Positions 54,644 through 64,000 of a DNA stretch of 64,000 nucleotides are shown piece after piece. Under the pieces are notes generated by a model, which saw nothing but the letters and a program-made list of their open reading frames with translations, had not been told where the DNA came from and did no database searches. Every line of letters begins with the position of its first letter. Within the stretch, counting starts at the first letter, position 1. The DNA is from Ophiosphaerella korrae (Eukaryota > Ascomycota > Dothideomycetes > Pleosporales > Phaeosphaeriaceae), in contig JALNQF010000109.1 in NCBI GenBank assembly GCA_028456385.1, forward strand, positions 88,231 through 152,230, written 5' to 3'. Both the position numbers and the translations under genes were made by a program.

Positions 54644-54921
54644 ACATCTTGCACCTGCCGCATTGAGGCATGAGCTACCCTGTCGATAACATCACCAAAC
54701 CTAGTACGCTACAGCTGCCGAGCCGCGCCGGCTGCCTATCTTGAAAGTATCCATGTAGAGCTCGGAGTCTTGTTCACAGTGCACGCAGCCCTCTAGCTCG
54801 CACTGGCAGTTCGCTACAACCTTGGCTGTAGCAATCTATATGACGTTGTTGGGTCAGTGATTAGGCAAGCGCCTATAAGAGTACCACACAATACACTCCG
54901 TACAGCAAATCTGAATTCATC

Positions 54922-56428
54922 ATGATGTATTTCAAGCCAGCCATCATTGCCATCGCTGTTTCAACCCTTGTCTTGTCACATGACGCACATCAACCCCTCT
55001 GTGGGCGGGACCTAGCACCTCCGATCGCTATCAATGATGAGAGCTATACGAATTGCGCTAATGCTGCATGGCCCCCCTCAAATGCCGGTACCGAATTGAT
55101 ACCACAGGCGCCCGAAGAGGACGTCATAGCTATGTTGGGCGAGATTAGCGCTGCAAATGTTGAAGCCATCATCACCAAGCTCGTCTCCTTCGGCACTCGA
55201 CATACACTTTCCACCTTCAACAGTAGCACACGAGGAATCAATGCTGCACGAGATTGGATTGCATCAGAGATGCGAGGCTATGCGGAGCACAGCGAAGGTA
55301 GGATGACTGTCCAGGTTCAGAGCTATTTGCAAGGAATTGCAAACAGAATACCCTTCCCTGTCATTATATCCAACGTCGTAGCGACCATCAAGGGGAGTGA
55401 AACTCCAGAACGAGTGTATGTCATGACAGGGCACTACGACAGCCGAGTCACAGATCCAGTGAATTACGAAGCAGACTCGCCAGGGGCGAATGACGATGCC
55501 AGCGGCACAGCAGGTAAGCGCAGTAATAAGACAGCTCCAAGTCTCTTCACTGATGTGAACAGTTGCAATGGAACTCGCTCGTATCCTAGCGAAAAGAAAA
55601 CCAAAGTCCACAATCATCCTAGCAACTGTGGCTGGTGAGGAACAGGGCCTCCTGGGCGCCGGATATCTCGCTAAGACACTCCAAAACTCGAGTACTAATG
55701 TAGAAGGCATGTTGAATTGCGATATCGTTGGGTCTTCAACTGGTGATCGTGGACAAAAGGATCCATATACCATCCGTGCTTTCGCCCAAGGACCACCTCC
55801 AAACGAATCAGCTACCAAAGCTGCGCAACGGCTTCAAATCGGTGGCGAAAATGATAGCCCTGCTCGACAACTTGCCCGCTTTTCTGCTGAAGTTGCGGGC
55901 AACAACGCCACAGGCATGAATATTGCCATTATTTACCGGCTCGACAGATTCCTCCGCGGTGGCGATCACACTCCATTCCTTCAAGCCGGATATCCTGCTA
56001 TTCGATATACTGAACCAAATGAGAACTTTGCCCATCAACATCAAGACGTCAGAACTGAAAACGGAACCGTGTATGGCGATCTTCTCGAATTCGTGGACTT
56101 TGAATATACTGCCCGGGTTGGCAAAGTCAATCTGGCTACTATCTGGGCATTGTCAGAAGCACCAGGCCTGCCCCAGAACGTTACCATTGATACTACGAGT
56201 CTCGATAACGATACTAAGCTCAAGTGGATCGTATCAAACCATGTAAATGTAGCTGGATACGAGGTTGTCTGGCGATCAGTGACGGCCAGCTTATGGTCTC
56301 ATGCAATTAACGTTGGCAAGGTAGGTAGCGTGACGCTTCCCTTGAGTAAGGACAACGTAATCTTTGGTATTAGGGCGGTTGGTACAAATGGATACAAGAG
56401 CCCAGCCGTATACCCATTCCCTGGTTAA
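54922..56428 (+). CDS. Secreted M28-family aminopeptidase
   Basis: Two exons (54922-55513, 55563-56428) give 485 residues. The N-terminus MMYFKPAIIAIAVSTLVLS is a signal peptide (a second ATG follows at 54925). Zinc-site motifs of M28 peptidases are present in order: VMTGHYDSR, GANDDASGTAG (joined by the splice to VAMELARILA), VAGEEQGLLGA with the catalytic Glu pair, NCDIVGSS, and GGDHTPFLQAGYPAIRYTE with the last His ligand. A C-terminal fibronectin-III-like part (LKWIVSNHVNVAGYEVVW) is usual in the fungal branch. It cuts N-terminal residues from extracellular peptides, for nutrition. Confidence 0.93.
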
Positions 56429-57239
56429 AATTTATTGCTTATCCAATATTTATGTCTTAAATTTAAGTAAACTGAGCACTAAGAAGATCTAGTCGGCGAG
56501 GATTTCTGCGAAGCCATTGCCATTGCTTGAGAACAAAGACTCTCTCGATTCTGAGTTAATCGTCATTATGTAGTAAAGGCAAGGCGAAGCTAGAACCTAA
56601 TACAGTGATACGATCTCTTTTACTTTCGCCAAGGACAAAGATACACGACGAGAGAAGTGTCATGTCTATCCAACGAATATTATCCACCGATTAGTATATT
56701 GGGCTCATGTCCGTCCCGGAAAGTACCGTAATGATTTGGCATTTAGGCCGCGAACAGTGAATCTCGAAATGCATCCGAGGGAGTTACATAGTATAGGCAC
56801 GTCAGTTCGCGTTTGCATTCTTGTAGCGTAGACTTAATTTTTGCTCAACGTAACTTAGATTGCCAACATGTAGAGCTGTGTCCAACGTGCAAGAGAAGCT
56901 GGAGTTGAGGGTTGAAATATTTCACTCCGTACAACTGGAAAGGCTCTACGGAAAAGGCCATAAGTTCTGCCTCGCAATTGACTAGGAAAATAGTCCTAAA
57001 GTCTCTTTTAGCACACGAGCCGCATCGAGGCTTAGCAGGGCAACCAGCCTAGCTACAGTGAACTACCTATTCATTTCTGTTACGACATCCACAGTTACAT
57101 ATTTCGATAGCGTCTAATGGAGGGTACTTAGGTACCTAGACACTTGGTCGCCGCGTCCGCCCGCTCTGGTTCTGCATGGCACTACCTAGATACTGTATGT
57201 TATAATTAAGGAGGGAGCTCGTCACCTCTCTACAAGGCT
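56429..57239. other. Intergenic, boundary to the AT-rich block
   Basis: About 800 bp of normal composition without a supported gene. The change to TpA-rich DNA comes near 57240-57300. Confidence 0.4.
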
Positions 57240-57249
57240 GTATTTAATT

Positions 57250-59100
57250 CTCCTTAGTCTAAGCTCCAGTGTAGTTTTCACGTCAATAATAAGACACTTT
57301 GATAAGATCTGGGATAAAGACAATCTTAGCTTAGACCTTAGTAGGTAATCTAATTTTAAGTTAAGGTTTCTTAACTAAGTTTTTAGTAAAAGAAAGAAGA
57401 AGAAAATACCTATAATAGCACGTGACCTAATATTACGTAATATATTACTAATTTATTAGTCTAGTTAGTATAAAATATCTTTGATTATAGTTTTTACTTT
57501 ATCTTCTCTATATCCTTTAATATAAGCCTAAATCTCTCTAAGTTTAAATCTAAAGTTAACCTTCTTTATAAGGCTTATACGCCTTTATCTACTATTTCTA
57601 CTATCTTAAAAAAAGATTATAAGTCTATTAAAAACGCTCTTAATAGAATAAATAAAAAAATTAGTAATACTCCTACTATTAGCTAAGTAAAAGATAGACG
57701 TATTATAAAGTTAAATTTAAGAGCTAAAAAGTAATTAAATAAGAACTTAGAAAGAAGTCCTAAGAAGACTAATAAAAGATTAATATTCGAAAATAATATA
57801 AATATCTCTATTAGGAGCTTACAACGTTTTATTAAAGAAGAAGGCTATACTATTAATATTATAAATAAAAAGCCTTTAATTAATAAAAAAAAAAGCTATT
57901 ATAAAAGTTAGTTATAGTAAAGAGTAGCTATAAGGGCAAAAAAATAAAGAATTTAATCTAAGAAATATAATATTTTTAGATAAAAGTAGTATAGAGGCTA
58001 GAAAAGGAGCTAGGTCTAAATATTATTAAAAAAGAGGTAAAAAAGAGGTTAAAAAAGCTTAGATTTCTATAACTAATATAAGTAAGTTTAACGTAAATCC
58101 TAATATACTAAAATACTTTATTTTACGTATAGTTTTATTTTAAAATTCTTATTTTTTAATATTTATATTACTAACTATATTTTTAGTAAAAGGACTAAAG
58201 ATCTAAGTTTAGAGATCTATTTAGATAGGAGGGAGATCTAAACTAGAGTTTATTAGGGACCTAATTAATAATAGAACTCTAAACTCTTCTTACTATATCT
58301 ATAGTATCCTTAATAAGTATATTAAAAAGGCTAGTAAACGAAGTAAGTTAACTAACCTTTTTTTAACTCCTTTTTTACTATTATATATATAATAAGTATA
58401 TTAAAACACTAACTAGTATATAAGGCTATAGTTTTTAACAAGATATTAGTAAAATCTATAAAGCTTTTACTATTATTAATTAGTTTAAGAGAAATAGAGT
58501 AAAACTCTTTCTTTATCCTCTCTATAGTCTAGATCTAAACCTAATTAAAAATATATAGAGTTTACTTAAAGATTAGCTAATTAAGAGATTTAAAAGAAGT
58601 TATCTTATAGAAACTACTTTATTAGAGGTAGAGACCTTTAAAAGCGCTATAAAAGAGAAGTAAGCTCTTATACTATAAAAAGCTATAGATAATTATATAT
58701 TATCTCTTCCTAAGTAATAGTAAGCTATTATAGATACTAAAGGTTATTCTATAAAGTACTAATAGTAAGGGGTTATAGCTATTAAATATAAGTTTTTACT
58801 AAAAGTTAAATTTTTTACCTTTTATTTAATATCTATTCTTTTAATAATTAGAATTATATATAAGTATATAATATTAATAGTATTATATATATCTTACTTC
58901 TATTAAAAAATCTTAAAAAAAGATACTAAAAATAAAAAATAATTAAGCTCTAAAGTTAGCTTAAAAAAAAGGCCTCTAAATACGTTTAATCTTAGTTCGA
59001 ATTCGATTAGTAATTAAAAATCGTAGTAAACTATATTAATATACTAAATTTTCTCTTTAAAATTCTATTTTAGTTATATTTTTAACTAATTTATTTATAG
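57250..59100 (+). mobile_element. Tc1/mariner-type transposon remnant, RIP-degraded
   Basis: Reading-frame traces of a transposase on the plus strand: RSLQRFIKEEGY followed by KKPLINKKKS near 57810-57900 (DNA-binding part), and LYPLYSLDLNLIKNI, a TAG in place of Trp, then SLLKD near 58508-58580. The latter is the well-known PPYSPDLNPIENLWSLLK block that carries the second catalytic Asp of DD34D transposases. Exact ends were not found. Many stops show it is dead. Confidence 0.65.
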
Positions 59101-59149
59101 AGTTATTATAAGTTAAAAACTATAACTTTTTTTTTTACTTTTTTTTATA

Positions 59150-62100
59150 TTACCCTACTATAACTACTTTATTAGCTTTCTTAAAACTAGAAATCTATTA
59201 CAAGTTAGAGCTTCGCTCTATACGATTTAAGTAAGCCTATAGTAGTAAGTAAGCTATATAAGCTATTTAAGCTGCTCTACTATATATAAGTAGCCTAGCT
59301 TAGATAGCTCTTTAATTAATAATTATCTCTTACTTATTTCTAAGCTTGTATCTCGTAATAGTTATAAGCCTAGCGCTAAAAATTACTTAATAGTTCTATC
59401 CTATATACTATAGCAAGAGATCGCGAGCTTAGTATACTCTTATCCTATCTTATCTTATTTTATCTATTACTTAAACGCTTATAATATCTTATAGTAAGAT
59501 TACTCTACTTAATAAAGGTACTACCTTACTTAACAAGTACTTATAATAGCTAGTATAGTTTATATAACTTTATTATAATGCTCTTAAGCTAGGTATCTAG
59601 TAGCTAGTTAATTTAGAAGCTAATAACGTCTCTAATATCTACGCTAACAAACTAGTTTAACCTAAACTAAAGAGCCTAGTAATAGTAGAAGAGGTAGCTA
59701 CCTATAAGCTTATAATAGAGAAATACTAGGCTATAAAAGATACCTAGGTATCGCGAATAGTACGCCTTAGAGCTCTAAGCGCCTAGGTAAACGCTATAGT
59801 TAATCTAAGTTATCTAGTAATAGCTAAGATAACTTTACTTATAAATAACAAAGCTACATTATAAGAGCTTATCTAAACGCTAAAGAGCTTACTAGCTCTA
59901 TCTAATACTAGCGCTAGTAATCTTATCTAAGCTTAATACTAAGCCTATCTATAAAAGGCTCGCTAAAGACGATAATTACTAGAGCTCTAGTATAATAAGT
60001 AGCTACGCCTATATTAGCGTGTAATCGCGTACAATATTATAGAGGTAATAGGTAAGCTCGTAGTATAAGATTTCCTAGAGGCGTTAATACTAAAGCTAGC
60101 TCTAGACTAGGCTTAGATAATAAGCTAATTAGTAATCTAGAGCTTAGTCCTTAGCTTAAAGGCACTTACGCTAGGGCAAATTAGTAGTATCTACTTAGCT
60201 CTATTATAGGAGTATAAGCTCTAAACTACTAATTAAGGAGCTAGCGTATTTATAACGTTTAGAGGATCTAAGCTAAGCTTAAGCTTAAGTACTAACTTAA
60301 AATACAACTACCTATATAGCTAAGCTTACTACTAGAAGCTATAAGATTATAGATAGGTATAAGTAGCGCTTACTAGTAATCTATTTAAAATAGACAATAA
60401 TAGAAAGGTAAAAATATAGGCTTGTTTAGATAAGCTACGCTTTGTAGTAGTTAAAACCTTAGTAACTTAAAAGTAGGCTAGTCCTTTATAGGAACTAGTT
60501 AAAGCTAGCTTAGAGTTAGTTAAATTAAAGGCTCTAGTCTACCTAGGCTAGCTAAACGTAGTACTTATTAACTTAGGCATACTTATTAACTTAGGTAAAC
60601 TTATTAAGCTAGCACCTAGAGCCTACTTAACGCTAGATTTTAACACTTACCTACTCTCTAAGAGTACTATACTTAATAATAGAGCTACTCTCTACTTAGT
60701 TAACTTAATAAGTCTTATAGAACTAGGCTCTTTTATAAGAGTAAAAGGCGTAAGCTACGTAGAAGTAAGTATATAAGCGTTTCTAATACTTAGTAAAAGT
60801 ACTTAAGTCTTTAAGAACGCTCTAAATAGAGCTTATAGTAAGCGTATAGAGAATCTCGTGCTTTATAAAGTAGTAGTAGTTAAAGGATTTTATATTAATA
60901 TAGTATCTAAAGCTCGATTATAGTAAGCTAGAGCCTAGTATTAAGGTTTTAACGTAACTCTAAGAGTAGGAACGCTAGTAGAGAGTATTGTACTAGCGAC
61001 GCTAATACGTAAATATAATCTTACTTTTATTAAATACAAGCCTATTACGTTTTATCTAACTATTATAAGTATAACTTAAGGTAATTAAGTTAATTAATAG
61101 CTTAACTTATAGCGTATAACGCCTAAAAGTAACTTAAAGGAGCTCTAGTATACTAGAGCTAGTTATCTTAGACTAGAAGTACTACGAGCGCTAGTAACAA
61201 GCGCAAGAAACGTGCGTATTAATAGGATAGTACGTATTAAGTATAAGTATTACTTAATAGCCTACGCTAAGTAAGTTATCTTAAGGTAGCCTAGAGAGAG
61301 AGCCCTACACTTATACTAGCAAGTAGCGTAAGACCTATTTAATATACCTACTAGCTACTTTAGAGAAGTTTAGACTATACTACTTAAGTATAAGTATAGT
61401 AGTAAGCTTTATACCTACCTATTATAAGGTAAAATACTCTAAAAGATAATAAGAGTATTTAAAAGCTTTATAAAGCTACTACTAACGCGCTATAAGCTCT
61501 ATACGTGCGTACTCTAGTAAGATAATAAAGTAGTAATACTCTTATAGAGAGGTAAGACGCGCTTCTAGATTTAGGCTAAACAAAAAGAGATTATAGTTAA
61601 GAGTACTCTAGTATATATATATAAGCTAAATAGAGGAGCTAAGAGAGCTAGTTAAGAAATAATAACAAAAGTAATTAAGATAAAGATAAGTACTAACCTA
61701 CTAGAAAGGCTCTAGCTAGAAATAGTAAAGGTAGCTACGTAGCTATATAATATAAGCCTAAGCTACGCTTATAATATATAAGCTCCTAATATAGTACTTA
61801 ATAGCTAGTTTAGATAGTACTTTAGATACTATTAGCTTAAGTAAGTAAGAGCTACTATAGTAGACCTTTAGCTAGATTAGAGTAGAGTATACGCTTATAG
61901 CTACTACGTATATCTACTTAATAAGGAGTAAGTAGCTAGGCGCAATAAGAGAGGCTTTAAAATAAGCCCTTAGGGCTATATTAGATATCTAGTAGGATAT
62001 AGAGTATCTAATATATATAGGATATAGGTCCTAGAATTAGATTAGGTAATTACAACGCATAATATAACGTTTAATAAGTAGCTCTTCTATAATAAGAAGA

Positions 62101-64000
62101 GTAAAGCTTATTAAGAGCTCCTAAAGCTAAAGATTTAAAAACTTATTAACGTATTATATAAAGACGTAACGCGTAATATAAGAGAGACCTAGGATAATAT
62201 ATATAACTAGCTCTGCGAAGCAGCTTAAATCCTAGAAAGCTACTAGTAAGGCAAGTACTTAGAGTAGAATCTAGAGGGTAGAGCTCTACGTAATACTAAA
62301 AGCTAGGCTAGCTAGCTAGCTATCTTAGTAGAACAAAGAGTAGACCCTATATAAGTAGTAAGCTTAGCTAGTAAACTATATAGAATCTATATAGAGCAAC
62401 CTAAGCTTAGTAGCCTTTAAACTCTAGAGTAAATACCTAAACCTAGAAGAGTTTAGTATATAGGTACTAATATTAATTATAGAAATTAATATAGTAAAGT
62501 ATCTAAAAGCTCCTAGGAATTGTAATTAACTAGAGAAGCGAGCGCCTTAGAGTAGCTAATAGATAAGAGTTTAAATTAAACTACTACTTATTAAACTACT
62601 TCTCCTTAAGTAGCTATAGCTTCTATAGCTCTAAATAAAGTAGATACTATCTCTTATTAAGTAGCCGCATCTTATATAGCTCTAAATAATATAGTTAGAG
62701 CTTATTAGTAGCGTATACGCTAGTAATAGCTAGCGCTAACGTAATTAAGCTAAAGACTCTAAAATAATAAGCTAGATAATAGCGCTAAAAGCTTAAGCGC
62801 TTACTTATTATTATATAAACCTAAGTAGAGTAAATAGAGTAGTATACTAGATAAGCTACTCTTATAAGTACTAATAGACTATAACCTAAATATAGAGCTC
62901 GCTACAGTAAACGCTATAATTATAGTAGCTACTTAGCTTAAGCTATAACTACAAGCTTATCTATATTAAGATAAGCTCTTACTACTACTATAAAATTAGA
63001 AGTACCTATACACGCACCTATATAGGCAGCTCTTTAAATAAGTAGCTTAGAAAGAGATCGATACGCTACTAGTAGCTAGCACCTAGGAGGAGATAGAGCG
63101 CTCGCAATTAAGCAATTAGCTACTACCTCTAAAGTAGGTTTTTACATACAAACTTAACTAAGATAGCTACTTTCTTAAGTATAAAGCTTAGATTATAGTA
63201 TATAGAGACCTCTAAATAATTAATTTAATACAATTAACTTACGCTACTACGTTAGTAGCGCGCTTGTTTTAAACTACAATAGCAATTACAGCTAAGTTTA
63301 ACCTAGAAGTAGCTTAGTATAACGTTATTAGAGCTTTCCTCTACGTATATAGAGATTATTAACTAGTAGTTATCTATAAGCTCCTAGATAGGTTTAAAGT
63401 AGCTAGTAAGTACGTTAAGCTTAATTAAGCGCTATATAGCCTTAAAGACTTACTACTCCTCTAGTATAAGGAGCTCTTAAGAATACTTAAATAAGCTAGT
63501 CTTATAGTCTTAAAAGAAGAGCCGTGCTTATTCTATAATAAGGAGCGTAAAATACTCCTTCTCTTCTACGTTAACGATATATTAGTAATATATTACAAAA
63601 TCTACTAATTAGAAGCTCGCTAAATTGTTAAGAGAATTAAACGAGCCTACAATATAGAAGACAAAGGCCTAGTAAGCTAGTTCTTAGGCGTACAAGTAAT
63701 ATAGAGTTAGCTAGATAGGACTATTACGCTCGTCTACAATAAGTATATTAATAAGATAGTAAAAAAGTTTAATCTCGTAAGCTCTATAAGCTTTCTAGCA
63801 ACTCTATTACTAGTAGAAGAGCTATAGCTAAGTAAAGGAGAGGCCTTAAAGCGTAAAATTAAGGACTACTAGGAGTAAGTAGGATCTATCTTGTATACAG
63901 CAATAATAGTACGACTAGACGTCGTATTTATAGCTACTAAGCTCTCTTAATATCTTATAAATCTAAGCTAAAAGTATCTTAAAGTAGTAAACTAAGTTAT
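59150..64000 (+). mobile_element. Ty1/copia retrotransposon, RIP-degraded, runs off right edge
   Basis: Degenerate frames in copia order. A gag-like part is near 59650-60300 (YKLIIEKY type, then SLLALSNASAS). The end of integrase and linker is near 61880-62110 (YAYSYYVYLLNKE, YIRYLVGYRVSNIYRI). Reverse transcriptase begins about 63300 (KLN, stop, ALYSLKDLLLL) and holds YVNDILV at about 63567-63587, where the family has YVDDILV; the Asp-to-Asn change is a G-to-A transition. RNase H-side sequence (SILYTAIIVRLDVVFIATKLSQYL-like) follows at the edge. A TGGTATCAGAGC-like string near 59590 could be the primer-binding site, which would put the 5' LTR just before it. LTR ends were not defined. Confidence 0.7.

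Larger units (their letters stand above)
57250..64000. other. RIP-type AT-rich transposon block
   Basis: The sequence turns into TpA-dominated DNA with TAG/TAA codons where transposon proteins have Trp or Gln. No intact gene is present. Such blocks are typical of fungi with RIP. It reaches the right edge. Confidence 0.88.

Noticed and set aside
1..64000. tRNA and rRNA genes
   Set aside because: Scanning for B-box-like GTTCGAnTC motifs and cloverleaf context by eye gave no convincing candidate; a tRNAscan run would be decisive.

Overview
The window is nuclear DNA of a filamentous ascomycete. The evidence is intron-rich genes with 45-75 bp introns (GT-AG, CTAAC/CTGAC-like branch sites), typical fungal families (HET/NB-ARC/TPR receptor, Zn2Cys6 cluster, fungal nitrate and nitrite reductases, Vac1 and Bos1 trafficking proteins) and a block of extremely TpA-rich DNA holding transposons full of TAG/TAA codons, the signature of repeat-induced point mutation (RIP). 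A Dothideomycete (Pleosporales-like) is my best guess; this is inference.

Layout. 1-7.5 kb is a metabolic patch: a nitrilase running off the left edge, a decayed homoserine O-acetyltransferase, an aspartate kinase, a haloacid-dehalogenase-like hydrolase and a paraoxonase-like protein. The kinase/acetyltransferase pair resembles the homoserine-supply pair FUB3/FUB5 of the fusaric acid cluster, but no core synthase is visible. 7.6-12.4 kb is housekeeping: a METTL16-type RNA methyltransferase, siroheme synthase Met8 and the endosomal tether Vac1; a perfect GATA-bearing dyad lies between the last two. 13-22 kb is an accessory island: a small secreted I9-like protein, a lineage-specific ORF, a broken DUF3435-like recombinase, a PD-(D/E)XK-like family member, a small gene with a nonsense codon and an internally deleted Fot1/pogo transposon with 62-bp terminal inverted repeats. 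21.7-25.2 kb is a three-exon HET-NB-ARC-TPR receptor whose last repeats were cut off by a 112-bp foldback insertion.

25.4-44.7 kb returns to conserved genes: glutaminyl-tRNA synthetase, a transcription-factor-like protein with a frameshift, the P5A ATPase Spf1, small unknown proteins, an F-box protein, a two-exon Rrn5-like Pol I factor whose spliced product carries a Zn2Cys6 cluster, and the mitochondrial helicase Irc3. 45.8-54.6 kb is a nitrate-assimilation block: niaD and niiA in tandem with two NirA-type sites between them, then Bos1 and a small Rieske protein. A secreted M28 aminopeptidase follows. From about 57.25 kb to the right edge the DNA is a RIP-degraded transposon nest (Tc1/mariner remnant, then Ty1/copia).

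How they work together: niaD reduces nitrate to nitrite and niiA reduces nitrite to ammonium with siroheme, whose last steps Met8 performs; GATA and NirA motifs fit joint nitrogen control. Exon borders were found by eye from splice motifs and protein-family reading frames. No similarity search was run.
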